From positions 13,992,768-14,056,767 of the forward strand of contig NC_071355.1 in NCBI RefSeq assembly GCF_943734655.1: a stretch of DNA of 64,000 nt, read 5' to 3'. Shown here piece by piece: positions 46,600 to 60,235 of the stretch (positions are counted from its first letter, which is position 1; each line of letters starts with the position of its first letter). Both the position numbers and the translations under genes were made by a program. The notes beneath the pieces are model-generated. The model was not told the DNA's origin and ran no database searches. It worked only from the letters and a program-made list of their open reading frames with translations. The stretch comes from Sabethes cyaneus (lineage: Eukaryota; Arthropoda; Insecta; Diptera; Culicidae).

Positions 46600-49500
46600 T
46601 GTAATTTACTTATCATTAAAAATAAAGAATTATTTCGTTTTACATTCATAGAGATCGTGAGGGTACGTCACCCTACTAGCAAACTTGTTGTAAAACAGTT
46701 GAACAGACTGTCATATAACCAATTTTAGTCATCAGCAAGTTAATATAACTGAAAGTATCCTACAACTGTGTTTTAATCTAATAATGATAGCCCATTTCCC
46801 ATGAAGAGAGATGCAGCAGTCAATGCACAGTGATTAGTGGTTCTTCAGCTCACCAAGCCGTCAGTGCTGCTAGTGGAAGTCTTAACTGAAATGTCATTTC
46901 AGTCACATCATAACCCGTTTCGTCGTCCGCATCATTCCGCATTCGCATAAAGTTTTCGATTTAGCGAAACACAATCTACGCATGAATGGCCATTCATGGA
47001 GAAACGGAAAAGAGTGGAATAAAACACGATTCGATCACAATGATTCCGCCATTCATCCCATCATCTGCGAAGCAGCAGCCACTACTGAGGCAAATCGCCA
47101 TTTTGTTGCTCCCATCGCACACAGCCCTCGGAACTGGCGCAATCCGATTAAACTACCGACCGACCGACAGTTTAATTGGTCGATCAATTGGACAATTCGG
47201 ATCCCTTTTTTCCCGACTTGCCGAGCAAGCACACCCAACATGCCGGTGCCGTCGTTAATTGCGGTAATAGTTTAGTCTCGAGCAGGCCCTTAAAAGTTGA
47301 GAATTTATCTTCCGATAATTCAAAATTAATTGCGTTCGATAATTTTTCCGGCCAAGCGGTCAAACCAAGCACTTCAAACACCCGTTCCAATGCACCGGCA
47401 AGTGCCGGTAATTACAAACAGATTCCAATACCCCCCTCAAAATGGAAACGATTTACGACAGTGGGTTTAACCCTTTCGACCTCTTGGTATTATCTTGCCC
47501 ATACGCCGCCTGAACTGACTGAACTGACTGAACTGAAAGTAGCAAACTATCGTCGTCGTCGTCGTCCGTTCCCTAAATCCCACCGGGGATCATCGTCGCC
47601 GGGAGTGGGAGATAAAGACGTCCGACACCGAAAACACCGACACTTGCCTGCCCCCGGTCGCCTTATGCTGGCTGGCGGGAGTAAGGTCAGCTTCTCACAC
47701 CAACCGGCAGCATGTCACAGCACCAATAGACGGTAGTTAAAAAGTTGCTCCTTTTCCAGCCGGCCCACGTGTGTCGGTGTGTGTTACCCCCACTGCACTG
47801 GCCGGAGTCAAGGTTATACCGTAGTCCGGCCAGTTCGGATCTTCAGTGTCATTTTCATAATGACAATGATGTGTCTCACCCCGGATGCCTCCCTGCCGAT
47901 GGATGGTCACTTTGGCGTTTAGCCTTTTCCGAAGTGAAGACATCACTCCCGACTCGCCCGAGCCAAGGTTAAACCGTTTGATCTGGCCTTTCGCCAGAAT
48001 CGGAGTTAATTTTTCATTGCTGTCCTACCCCTCGGCTTGAGTGAGTGGTGGTGAATAAAACTGACAGCTCATCGATTGCTTTGATTTCGAACCCTCTCCC
48101 GTTTTCCCGTAGTCGATGGGGTGATGAAAATTAAAAATTAATACTTTTTTCCCCCCGGATGGTAAAGGAAACGGAAGGATCAAACAATTTTCAAGTTCAG
48201 TGAAAATTTGACTGCTCCGCAGTCAAACGTTCGCAAGGCAGCAGCGTTCAAAAATTGGATTTATTTGATTTTTATTAAAGTCATTCCCCACACGTATATG
48301 AGATGAGAGCACACACAACATCGGCTTTTGGCTCCACGCTTCCATGATTAATGATTTTGCATTTGTTTTCCCTTCAATGGACGACGTTCGGACGGAACCG
48401 GTTCGGGATGAACGAAACGGCGGTAACGAGGGAAAAAAAGAACCTACAGAGTTCTTTTCCCCCCGAGGGCTCTCGAATTATGGCCAATTACTCATAACCT
48501 CTTTCTTTGTTGCTTTGCACTCAAAGCCGCCCTACGGTTCCGGCAAGTTGTGCGAACGAACCATCATCATCCTTCATCGATGTATGTAGCGATTACCTCG
48601 GGTGCCCGAGAGCAGGTGCCCGTGCCGCACCCTGCCTATCTGCCCGCGCTTAAAAATGGCCGCCACCCGTCTCAGTCGTCGTCGTCCGGTTCCTCGGCTA
48701 CCAAAGTATTCTGCATTCTTATGCCTACACCTCCCGAGTCCCGATCCGAATGCGGGCGCTGTTCAGCATAAATCACACCGGTATTACTGCATCATGGTTG
48801 TTTCAGTAGTAAATAATGAAAATGAAAGTGGCCGTCCGTTGTCCGTTGTTGTTTGTAGGCGGTGACCTCGCCGACCGAAGCTCTCACAACAAGATTCCAA
48901 AATCATTCAGAATCTCAAAGAAGAAAAATAGCAACAAAAAAAAAACAACAAACGACTCTCTAAGAAGTTATGATCATGGACTACTACGACGACGACGCCG
49001 CCGAAGTGGTGATGATGATTTTAGTAGATTGTCACGATGCCGCTCTCTGTGGTCATTAGCCTAAATCAAATTGATATAAAACGTTTAAAAGTTGACTGTG
49101 GAAGAAGGCAAAAAATCGCTTCAGTTTTTATTTTGATGCGTCAATGGACCGGTCCATTTGGGGGGAGAGATTTGTGGGTTTTCAACTCAATAATTTGGAA
49201 AATAAGTTTAAAATTTACGAAAAAGTATTTAAAGAAAGGTTAAATCGCTTTGAAATTGACATCATTTTAAATTTAGGCGAAACCAAATCTAGGTTAGGTA
49301 ATCGATTGTGGTGCTTCCACGAATCATCGATTACCGTCTTTCAAACTTTGCTCGCCGCTCCGGTGCAACCCACTGAACGTCCCCACCCACGCCGTCCGTG
49401 AGGTGGCGTGCCCAATTTACGGGCAACTCATAGTTTTTTCACTCCCCGGACGGGGGGTTGTGATTGCATATTTATTTTAAATTCTGTCGAACCCCGTTTC

Positions 49501-52500
49501 CGGCCTCCTGCCTGGCCGGACGGCCACCTGGTGGTGGTGTTGGTGATAGTTTCTAGGTTAAGAAACAACAAAATCGAGGAACAAAGAAGGTTCTGCGCCC
49601 ACCGCTGCCCGCCCAAGAAAAGCGAAACTGACCCAATTAGTTCCCGGCCGACTGCGCTCGTCATTGGCTGGTTGGCTGGTTGGTTCGGCTGTTCGCCGCC
49701 GGATCGGTTTCCGCGAAGCGTTGCCAACCAGTGCCGACAAATGTCAAAGTGACATTTGCAATTGTAACGTGCGCGTGTTCGACCGACGTTGATTATTATT
49801 ATTATGTTGCAATAGCAGAGCAGCAACAAGACAGTGCACGATACGAACATATTAGATTGTGTGGTTAAATTATCGGTGACCGATGGCCGTAATGCGGCAG
49901 TACTGCCACACTGCTGGTGCCAAGAAGAGGAAGCAAGCGAAAAAAAACAGTAGCAGCAGCAGCAACGACTGTGGATCAATCCTCAGGAGTGTGATTTAGA
50001 TATATGGATCTAGTCAACTGTAGGAGCAGAAACGGCTGAATCGTGTTTGTTCGACATTATTTACGACGCCCCTCTTTACAGCCGCAGCGGGCGGCGGGCA
50101 GCGGGCGGTTCGTTAGGGGAACCGCGCGCGCGGCCAGGAGGAGGTGAAAGCAAATGACAAACGAACAAACAAACGGCCGCCCAATACAACGCGAAAAAGG
50201 GATCCTAAATTTAGAACCGATCCATCGCTGTGACGGTTGGCTGCAGGATCGCAACATTTATACGAATTGTAGCCACATAGTTGGCCGTGCGAAGAATGTA
50301 TTAATTAGTTTAAAGATCATCGCAAAAGAGCTGTGCGCCCGTTGTTGTTTGCCACCACCGACGAGGGGGACCGCCCTGTTTGGCTGATCCCGACGGCGCT
50401 CACTCGACGACTGACAGCTGCAGCATAGGTCCCGACTCGATTTGATCTTGGATCAACTGAAATTTCGTAATTCTGTTCTGTTTTCAGGTAATCGGGTCCT
50501 GCACCTGTTTGTTGCGCCGTTTGGCCTACTATGATGATTGTTCGAGCGGCCAAAGTTGGCAACCATGATTGAGTGAAACTTTTTCTCGAAAATCCTCCCA
50601 TCTGTTGTGCGTGACGGGATCCGATTTGCTACTTTCCGTATGTGTGTGTGTTTTTTTTTAAATAAATTAATTTCCCCCTCTGCAAAAAAAAACTTTCGAA
50701 CCATACTCGACTCACGGAGCTGACCTCCGCCAAGGAGTGCAATCCAACCGACCAGAACCAGGCACTCCAGGCCTTCACGGGCTGACTGACTGGTGGTTGA
50801 GCAGCAAATGGTTGTAATAAATAATTACCATAAATGTGCAATAATACTTAATTAACTGTTTCGGGAGCAAAGCTGCTCCACTAAACGATCGGTTCGAAGA
50901 AACGGGCGCGGGAGCTTGTGTGCGATATAGTTTTTTAGCAAAAATTAGCATATTAATAATCGTTTCTTCCCGAGCAGCGCGAGGAACACGCCTACTGAGT
51001 CGTAGAAAAGTTTGTCACATACAGTATCGAAGTCGAGTCCAACTGGGAATGGTTATTAATTTGTTTATTGCGATCATTATTCCCAATTTATTTACAGACC
51101 ACCCCTCCTCGGGGGGAAGTACGACGCCACCGCCGCCGCCAATTTTTGCCTTTGTCTTGTTCCCTGGCCCCTCTCCCCCAACAACTCGACGGCATGATTT
51201 ATGACCAATCGACTATCGTTTCTTTCGCCGTTGTAATTATGCTTTATAGCACTGCAGTACGATGATGGCATAGAATTAAATCGCACTGCGATTATTGTTA
51301 TTTGCTTTGGTGGAGTGGTGTTGGACCGGTCCGCGACGACCGGTCTATCAATAATCGTTTGACTTGACAAACAAAGCAGTCGTGTTCCTGCGGTATTAAT
51401 CATTCCATCAAATTACCGCACGCCACATGTCAAACTGGACAAGGCTGGAGCGGACGCCATCTTGAAGGATTTTCGGACAGTTTCGCCGGTCACTGGCTGG
51501 CTGGAGATAGAGCGAGAAAGAAGCACACTCGCCAAGGCCAACCACGCTGATGGGGGTGGTCAACTCGTCACACGCCAGCACGCGATTATTGTTTCACTGG
51601 TGTTTATTTATTCATTCCTACGTCGTTCCTCCCGCTCCGCCGCAGTTCAGTTGTCAGACTCAGCAGACAAACAGTTGCCGGTTGTATATCATTTGGTTGT
51701 TTCCACATTCAAATAAATAGCCAGTCAGCGAAATGTACACACGGTTAGCAGGCCGCAGAATGGTCTCCTGTAACGGAATCGGATCGTTTTCCTGCCCCAA
51801 TTGACCGGTCAAGCCAATCAGCGAACGCTGAACAGTCTAAAGTGCTGTAAATATGATTTCTTTCAAAGTTCTTATCGGCTCACTATTCTACACGGGATAA
51901 CTTCACAGCCAACTTTGTCGTGTCGAGGGGAGAGTCGTGTGCTCCTCTGTCAGGCATGCCAACAAAACAAACAAAAAGCCAATTAATTGGCAACAAATTC
52001 ACCACACACAGTGCACGGTTGGTCGGTTCAGAACGTTAGTTCTGCCAGCGAAATTTTAGGAAAGTTCAAACCTACGGCATCACACGCCCGCCGCTGCTGC
52101 TGCAGCAGCAATGCAACCATTTCTCTTTCTCGGTTGCAACGAGAAAAGAAAATGTAACTCATTTTAATTAACGGCAATAATGTGAAAGGACAGATTTTTA
52201 ATCTTTGATCTCGCAACCGGTGGCGGTGCACTGTTCTGGCGTGGATGGTGTGGCACGACGCGACGATCCGATGGGCGGTAGCGTGGTAAACCTCAGAAAT
52301 GCTAACCCCGCGCCCTTTTGCCATCCTGTACTCGGCAGCAGCAGCAGCAGCAATGTCTATGCGTATGTGTATGTCGGTGTGGTGAGCATACGAGCAGCTC
52401 TCTAGCGAGCAGAAGAAAACATTCCATTGTAAATACTTTTATCGCACGTCTGGTGTGACATTTGCCCGCTTGCCCGCCTCCCCTTCGGGGAGAACTCAGC

Positions 52501-54590
52501 AGGATTGCTGAGCCGTGTTTTTGCCAGCAAACGAGAGCAGATAGTTTATTTATAACATTGATACAATATTTATAATAGACTTCAATGTAATAGCATGCCG
52601 TTGGTTGGTTGGCTGTTTGGTTGACATTTGACGTGCGGAAACCGCGTTCAGAATATCGAAAATAATTTGGCTGGCAGTTAGGGGGTATTGTCGACGACCT
52701 ATCTTGACTTTCGCACACATTACACACGGTAACCAAGCATTATAAATATATTGTCACGGTGCTTCACTCCAGCCGCCGCCGCTCGACTCGGCCTGCTGCG
52801 ATGAATCCATCGTCGGCGGGCAAATATGACAGCTACGTCGAAGCCACCACCCGATCGGCCCCCACCCATTCAAAGATGCCACTCTTCTCAATCTTAAGCA
52901 CATTTGCGGTATTAATTATTCCCGACGTATTTATGAATTCGATTTTGTCTGTTTGCTGTCTGCTGACTGTGAAACCAGAACGCACCGTTTCGTTTCGTTC
53001 TCCTAGACGACTCCGGGGAAAAGTTCGATATTAATTTTCCGATTTTCGCAGGCGCTCGCCGCCGCCGGCGGCATTGACGCCGCAAAACGCGATAGGTTAA
53101 TAACATTTCGATGAAATCTGTCGCAGTGCAGCAGTCCTTGAAGGTCGTTCACGCACGGTGCTATACAGTATTTGCACTAATTAAAATCGAAATCGCGCGA
53201 TCAGCCAGCGAGATGTCAACGAACGACTGACTGACAAGTACCAGTCCTCCCGGAGCAACCCCCGTCCCGACCCCAACCCACCGCAACCTTCCATCGGGAA
53301 AAACGACAGCAGTCAAAATCGTGGTAAAATATGATGTACACTAGCGCCGCTGGCACACTCCATAAATCAAATCCCTCACGCTTCGCCGGCCGGAGATCAA
53401 ACGCCCGAATTCGCGCGGTGCTCTCAAAGGAAGAAGCTCCTTAATGGTAATTGATTACATGACATTTATCATTGATTAGAGCAGAATGAAAGCCTGGGCC
53501 CGTGGCTGCAGGGCCGTTGTTTACATTTCAATAAACGTTGGCAGGACATGAAAAATCAAATAAATTTCCCCCTTCCGGGGGAAACACCCTACACCGAGCC
53601 GCATCGATACAAATATTGAAAATATTTCATTTTCCTCATCCGGCGTCGATTTCGTCAGTTTCACCGCTATGGGGTGACATTTCTAAACTCCCCCACCCCT
53701 TGAGCCTTGCCATGGCCGGGCCGGGCCGGGCCGGGTGGGTGAGGGAGGACAGTTATCCGCGCAAAACCAAAGTACAACATAAATATCCAGCGGCGCACCG
53801 CGCCGCCAGCCATCCACCCGCCCGCTGATGATATTCCTACCTGTGTGCGACCGACGTCGTGGTTTTATTGGATTTCCTTCGCCCAAAAGACGACGACGAC
53901 GCTTTCCCCGAACCGCGAACGTGAACTTCCAGCGAGTGTTATTGCCCGATGAAAGGCGAATATTACCATACGCAGCGGAGCAACAGCATCACGGTCGGCA
54001 TACGGGGGAATTTTCCTCGCTCGCAGATGAAAGGTGCAACGACGGCGCTGTGGATGCTGGATGCTGGAGACACCCGGACCGACCGGAGGTGGGTGTGGGT
54101 TTTGGAAGCAAAAAAAAAAATATGCGTTCGACGGGTAATAAACAGCCGTCTTTCGCCTACAAGATTAATAATAATATTCGCCGCCTGTCCCCGTGCGCTC
54201 GCTAGCTAGGTACGTGCGCACTCAATCGCACTTCGGAAAACCCCCGGAACGCAATATCAAAGGAAGTGGATAAATATGATAAATATAAATGAGGAGAAAT
54301 TTAATTCGCTTTCCATGCGCCTCGTCACCGCTCCGCTCCGTGCGTGAGGTGATACTCCCCTCACCCCGGCGCGTCGGCCTGTGTATGGCTATAGCGTGGA
54401 TTTACCGCGAAAACCGTGTTCCGTCGCCGGAGGAGCGTGTCAGCTTCTTTTCTGTCGATTGGAAATTTATGAGCTTTCATCGCCGCTGTGTGGTAGAACC
54501 ACGCAAGCTGAGGCTTAGCCTATGAAACAAGTTTTTTTTGATGCAGTTAGAAAGTATTTTTCGGACATTTTCCGAGTGTGAATTGTTTCT
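46600..54590. other. Single-copy intronic DNA, no gene seen
   Basis: About 8 kb of mixed-composition sequence rich in homopolymers and microsatellites: GAACT repeats near 47515-47535, GTC near 47551, CTG/CAG runs, and a CCGGG run at 53716-53735. The longest open frames (for example 47176-47736 and 49428-49979 on the other strand) show no domains, and other frames over the same bases are equally open. I find no convincing exon. Confidence 0.4.
53716..53735. repeat. CCGGG pentanucleotide microsatellite
   Basis: Four tandem GC-only units within the single-copy part of intron 5. Confidence 0.85.
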
Positions 54591-56424
54591 ATCATCAATG
54601 TCAGTTCATAACTGTCAATTCAATTGAGGAATATCACAAATATTCAATTCAAATCCATTCTAAATTCAATGCAATCGAATCGCAACTCGACCCAAATTTA
54701 GTTAATTAAAACCAAACCAGAATCTAATCTTAAACCAATCAAATCATGTTTTAAATTCCATTCGAATCGAGTCCAAATCCAATCCAACTCAAATCCGGTC
54801 AAAATCCAATTCAAATCTAATTCAAATCGAGTCCAATTCTAATTCAAATCGAATCCAAATGCTATCGCAGTCCAATCCAATCCAAATCTATTCCAAATTC
54901 GATATAAGTCTAGTCTAAATTCAATCTAAATTTAAACCAAATCCAATCCAAATCTGATCCAAATCGAATCCACATCCAACCCACCAATAAAATCATGGTT
55001 TAAATCTCATCCAAATCTAGTCAAAATCCAATCCAAATCTAGTACAAATCTAATTGAAATCGTATCCAAATCCAATCCAAATGGATTGGTATCCAATTCA
55101 AATCCGATCCAAATCACATCAAAATTAAATTCAAATCGAGTTCAATTGCAATCCAATACAATAGTATTTGTACTAGTCCAATTCAAATCTAATCTAGAGC
55201 CAATCTAAATCCAATTCAAATTCAATCTGAAGCCAGTAAAATCATATTCCAAATCTAATCCCACCGAAGTCCAATGCAGATCGAATCTAAATTCAATCCA
55301 AATTCAACCAAATTCAACCATATCCAATACAAATCCTTTAAAATTGAATCCGACTCCGATCCAAATTCCAAAATTGATCCAAATTGAATCCGATTTCATT
55401 CCAAATTCAAACCAAATCCAGTTCATTCAAATCCAATCCAACCCACCAATCAAATCAAGTTTCAAATCCCATTCAAATCGAGTCCAAATCCAATCCAACT
55501 CAGATCCGGTCAAAGTCCAATCCAATTCTAATTCAAATCGAATACAAATTCAAATGCTAGCGCAGTCCAATCCAATCCAAATCTGCAGACTCCAAATTCG
55601 ATATAAATCTAATCCAAATCCAATCCAAATCCAATCCAAATTTAAACCCAAGCCAATTCTAATCCAATCTAAATTTGATCCAAATCTAATCGAAATCCAA
55701 TCCAAATTCAATCCACCAATAAAATCGTGGTTTAAATGTTATCCAAATCCAGCCAAAATCCAATCCAAATCTAGTACAAATCTAATTCAAATCGAAACCA
55801 AATCCAATCCAAATGGATTGGTATCCAATTCAAATCCGATCCAAATCACATCAAAATTAAATTCAAATCGAGTCCAATTGCAATCCAATACAAATACTAT
55901 CGAAGTCCAAATTCAAATTCAAATCTAATTCAAAGCCAATCTAAATCCAATCCAAATTCAACCAAATCCAATCGAAATCCAATCCAAATCCTTTCAAATT
56001 CTAATTCAAATTGAATCCAAATCCAATCCGACTCCATTCCAGATCCAAACCAAATCCAGTTCATTCAAATCCAATTCAACCCACCAATCAAATCATGTTT
56101 CAAATCCCATTCAAATCAAGTCTAAATCCAGTCAAAATCCAATCCAAATCTAATTAAACTCGAATCCAAATTTAAATGCCTTCGAAGTCCAATCCAATTT
56201 CAACTCTAATCCAGTCCAATTCCGATCTAAATCTAATCCGAACCCAATTAAAATTCGATCCAAATTCAGTCCAAATCCAGTCCAAATCTAAAGCCGATAT
56301 CATATTCCGATTCCAATCCCATCCAAATTTTATCTATGTGCAAATAGGATCGAAATTCAATTTAAATCGAATTTAAATTCAATCCAAACTCAATCCAAAT
56401 TCAATCCAATACTTACTTACTTAA

Positions 56425-56862
56425 TTAGCTCCAGGCCGTAGTTTTCTCTGCTGTACAAAGAAGTCGTCTCCATTCCACTCGGTCCATGGCCGCAATTCGC
56501 CAGCCACGTAGTCTGTGTAGGGTCCGCAGGTCGCCTTCCACTTGATCGATCCATATTGCTCGCTGCGCGCCCCGTCGTCTCGTTCCAGTCGGATCGTTAT
56601 TGAGAACTTTTTTAACCGGGCTGTCGTCCGACATCCTCACGACATGCCCAGCCCATTCGCAGGCGACCGATTTTTGCGGTGTGAGCGATCGGTGGTTCCC
56701 TAAGCAGCTGATGCAATCTATGATTCGTTTGCCTCCTCCACGTTCCGTCTTCCATCTGCACTCCGCCGTAGATGGTGCGCAACACCTTCCGTTCGAAAAC
56801 ACTAAGAGCTCGTTGGTCCTCCACGAGCATAGTCCATGCCTCATGGCCGTAAAGGACTACCG
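56425..56862 (-). pseudogene. Non-LTR retrotransposon C-terminal domain fragment
   Basis: Minus-strand reading gives ALSVFERKVLRTIYGGVQ and LREPPIAHTAKIGRLR in one frame. A frameshift follows, then WAGHVVRMSDDSPVKKVL and RGWRIAAMDRVEWRRLL in another. This order (VFERKVLRTIYG, KIGRLRWAGHVVRM, then a Trp/Arg-rich tail) is characteristic of the C-terminal part of LINE-type polyproteins in insects. The frame is broken, and the reverse transcriptase core is absent. It sits inside the 11-base array and is antisense to cut. Confidence 0.88.
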
Positions 56863-56869
56863 GTCTAAT

Positions 56870-57110
56870 TCAATTCAAATGAAGTCCAAATTGCAATGTG
56901 TTCAAACTTATCAATTTCGGTAGAATTCAGCTTTCGAACGAGCAGTGAATCAATCGCCTTCGAGCATCCAGACGAAGAATTTATATATAGAACTTCATAA
57001 CGGGTTTTTGGAAAGGCTGCATACAGGTAAACTTGACGGTACACTTCACTGCGGAGTTGTCAAGTTCAGCAGCACTGTATGGCAATCCTTCGTGAAGCCA
57101 ATAAAATCAT
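56870..57110. other. Unrelated insert within the 11-base array
   Basis: The repeat words stop, and about 240 bases of non-repetitive sequence follow the retroelement fragment before the array resumes. It may be part of the same insertion event. No motif is recognised. Confidence 0.4.
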
Positions 57111-57734
57111 ATTTGAAATTCAATCTCGTTCAAGACCAATTCAGATCGAATCTAAATGCAGTCCAAATTCAAACCAAATCCAATCCGCATCCAATTCAAA
57201 TTCAACCCAAATTCTTTCATATTTTAATTCAAATCGAATCCAAATCCAATCCAATTCAAACGTTTTCGAAATCCAATTCAAATCTAATTCAATTCCAATC
57301 CAAATCCAATGCAAATTAAATCCAAATCAAATGCAAATGCCATCCAGTACCAAACCGAATCCAATAAAATCATATTCCAAATCCAGTCCAAAGCCAACCT
57401 AATTCCAGTCCAAATCTAATCTGAAGCCAATAAAATTTTAGTCCCAACCCAATCTCATCCAAGACCAATTCAGATTGAATCTAAATGCAGTCCTAATTCA
57501 AACCAAATCCAATCTGCATCCAATTCAAATTCAACCCAAATTCTTTCATATTTTAATTCAAATCGAATCCAAATCCAATCCAATTCCAAAGCTATTGAAA
57601 TCCAATTCAAATCTAATTCAGATCCAATCCTAATTCAATCCAAATCAAATGCAAATATCATCCAGTTCCAATCCGAATCCAATAAAGTCATATTCCAAAT
57701 CCAATCCGAATGCAACTCAAATCGAATACCAATG

Positions 57735-57915
57735 CGGCTTGATATAAATTATAGATCAAATTATATCATTATTTGATATATTTGTGATATGCCTAGAGCA
57801 AATTTTGTTCTAACGAAACCAAGTTTATATCAAAACACAAAGGCGATTTGGTTATTAAATACTTGTTATTTAGATCTCATCCTGTTATAAATTTGACATT
57901 TTCATTTGATCGGGA
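57735..57915. mobile_element. AT-rich insert with inverted-repeat structure, possible MITE
   Basis: The array is interrupted by about 180 bases of AT-rich sequence starting with a near-palindrome (TGATATAA to TTATATCA, 57739-57767). TTTGATATA and TTATATCAAA words follow. There is no coding capacity. Both flanks are ordinary array units. I could not fix the exact ends or a target duplication. Confidence 0.4.
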
Positions 57916-59989
57916 ATCCGGCCTAAATCTAATCCAAACCTAATTCAACTACAATTCAAATTTATTCCAAATTTGTATCAACTGCAATCCACATTCAAAA
58001 CTAATTTGGTCCGAATCTAATTCAAATCCAGTCGATATCCTGTACAAATTCCTTTCAAATTCATTCTAAAATGGATTTGCCATTCCAAATGTAATTCAAA
58101 TTCAATTTAAATTTAATCAAACTTAAATCAAAATCAAATTCAAACACAATCGAAACCCGCTCAAAATTTATTCGAAATCTTTTCCAAACCCAGTTCAAAT
58201 CCAATCCAAATTCTATTCAAATCTATTCCAAACCCGAATTCAATTCAAACTGATCCAAGTCCAATGCAAATTCAATTCATACTCAATTCAAATCCTAAAT
58301 TTAAAATTCAATTTAAATCCATTATAAATCCTGTCTAAATCCAATCCACATCCAATCCAATTCCAGTCCAAAGTCAATCAAAATCTGAATTCAATAATAT
58401 GATTCAATAAGGCCAATTCAAATCGAATCTAAGCGCATTCCAAATTCAAACCAAATCCAGTCCAATCCAAATGCTATTGAAATCCAATTCAAATCTAATG
58501 CAAATCCAATCCAAAGTCAATGAAATTACCATCCAGATTCAATCTGAATCCAATAAAAACATATTCCAAATCCAATCTAAATGTAACTCAAATCGAATAA
58601 TAATCCGGCCCAAATGCAATCAAAAGCTAATTCAGGTACAATTCACATTTGATCCAAATCTAAATCAACTGCAATCCTAATTTGGTCCGAATCCAATCCA
58701 AATTCAGTCTATATCCTATCCGAATTCTATGCAAATTCATTCTAAAATCAAATCTATGATTTCAAATGCGATTCAAATTAAACCCAACTTAAATCAAATA
58801 CAATCGAAATCCGTTCAAAATTCATTCCAAATCCAAATTTTACCCAAAACAAATCCATATTCAGTTCGAATTCGAATCCAAATCCGAATTAAGTACAAAT
58901 CCAATAAATTTAATGTAAATATCGATTATGTATAACTACGCCAGTTATTGAACGCTATTTTGCTGATTTACACGATTAAAAATAAAATGATTTCAAACTA
59001 TTGTAATTCAAATCCTATTTAAATTCAATCAAAATCCAACTCAAATACAATCGATAGCCGCTCAAAATGTATTCCAAATCTTTTCCAACCCTAATTCACA
59101 TCCAATCCAAATCCTACCCAAATCTATTCCAAACCCAATTCAAATCCTAAATTTAAAATTCAATTCAAATCCAATATAAACCCACATTTAATCCAGTTCC
59201 AATCAAAATCCAGTCCATAGTCAAACAAAATCCAATTCAAATCCAATCTGAAGTTAATAAAATTATACTATTCCAAATCCAATATCATCCAAGGCCAATT
59301 CAGATGGAATCTAAGCGCATTCCAAATTCAAACTACATCGAATCCGAATCCAATTCAAATCCAAATCTTTTCAAATTTTAATTCAAATCCAAATCTTTTC
59401 AAATTTTAATTCAAATCCAATCCACTCCAAATGCTATTGAAGTCCAGCTCAAATCGAATCCAAATCCAATCCAAATCCAATGCAAATGACATCAAGTTCC
59501 AATCCGCATCCAATAAAATCATAATGCAAATATAATCCCATCCAAATCTAATCCAAACGCAACTCAAAACGAACAGCAATCCGGCCCAAATTTAATCCAA
59601 ACCTAATTGAAGTAGAATTTAAATTTGCTCCAAATTTAATTCAACTGCAATCCTAATTCGGTCCAAATCCAATCCAAATCCAGTCCATATATCCTATCCG
59701 AACTCCGTTTAAATTCATTCTAAGTTTGGAATGGATTCGATTCCAAATGCAATTCAAATTCAACCAAACTTAAATCACAATCGAATTCAAATAAGCAAAT
59801 CCGATTTAAATCCAATCCAAATTTACCCCGAAACAAATCTACATCCAAATCAAATTCGAATCCAAATCTGGATGTAAATCCAATCGATTCAATTGAAACA
59901 TCGGTTGCGTAAAACGCACCAGTAATTGACCACTATTTTGCTGATTTAGACGGCTTCAAATAAAGTGCCATCAAAACCAGGTATTGACA

Positions 59990-60235
59990 AACTGACACGG
60001 CAGGCAGGATTCGAAGAATCCAACAGGAAGCCGGTGTTGGACCGAAAAATTCACCGAAAAATTTCTTTACGACTAAAAGAAATGGCTTCGATCTTGTCAA
60101 AAGCAAGCTTCAATAGAACGGAAGCAACAGAATTTGGTTAGAAAAAAATGTAGTGCTCGAAGCTATTTGTTCTGGTAGACGTGTATGTCTGCTTTCCGAT
60201 CATCCAGTATGTAAAAAATGGTAAGTCCACTGTAA
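59990..60235. other. Non-repetitive stretch between array and duplicated block
   Basis: About 250 bases without repeat units, open frames of interest or recognised motifs. Confidence 0.35.

Larger units (their letters stand above)
54600..59920 (+). repeat. 11-base tandem array with higher-order repeats
   Basis: The base unit is AAATCCAATCC with many variants, and three units give an 11-residue repeat in translated frames. Larger units are visible: the region starting CCACCAATAAAATC at 54981 recurs at 55713 (732 bases), ACCCACCAAT at 55441 recurs at 56079 (638), and GACCAATTCAGAT at 57134 recurs at 57463 (329). A distinct closing block with CTATTTTGCTGATTTA recurs at 58955 and 59933 (978). 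It is interrupted by a retroelement fragment (56.4-56.86 kb), an unrelated insert (56.86-57.1 kb) and an AT-rich insert (57.7-57.9 kb). No gene is present. Confidence 0.9.

Noticed and set aside
55344..55928. 194-codon open frame rich in Asn, Ile, Gln and Ser
   Set aside because: It is a translation of the 11-base AATCC-type array with an 11-residue period.
16000..60000. CRISPR array suggested by regular short repeats
   Set aside because: Units are contiguous and degenerate with no spacers, and the genome is clearly that of an animal.
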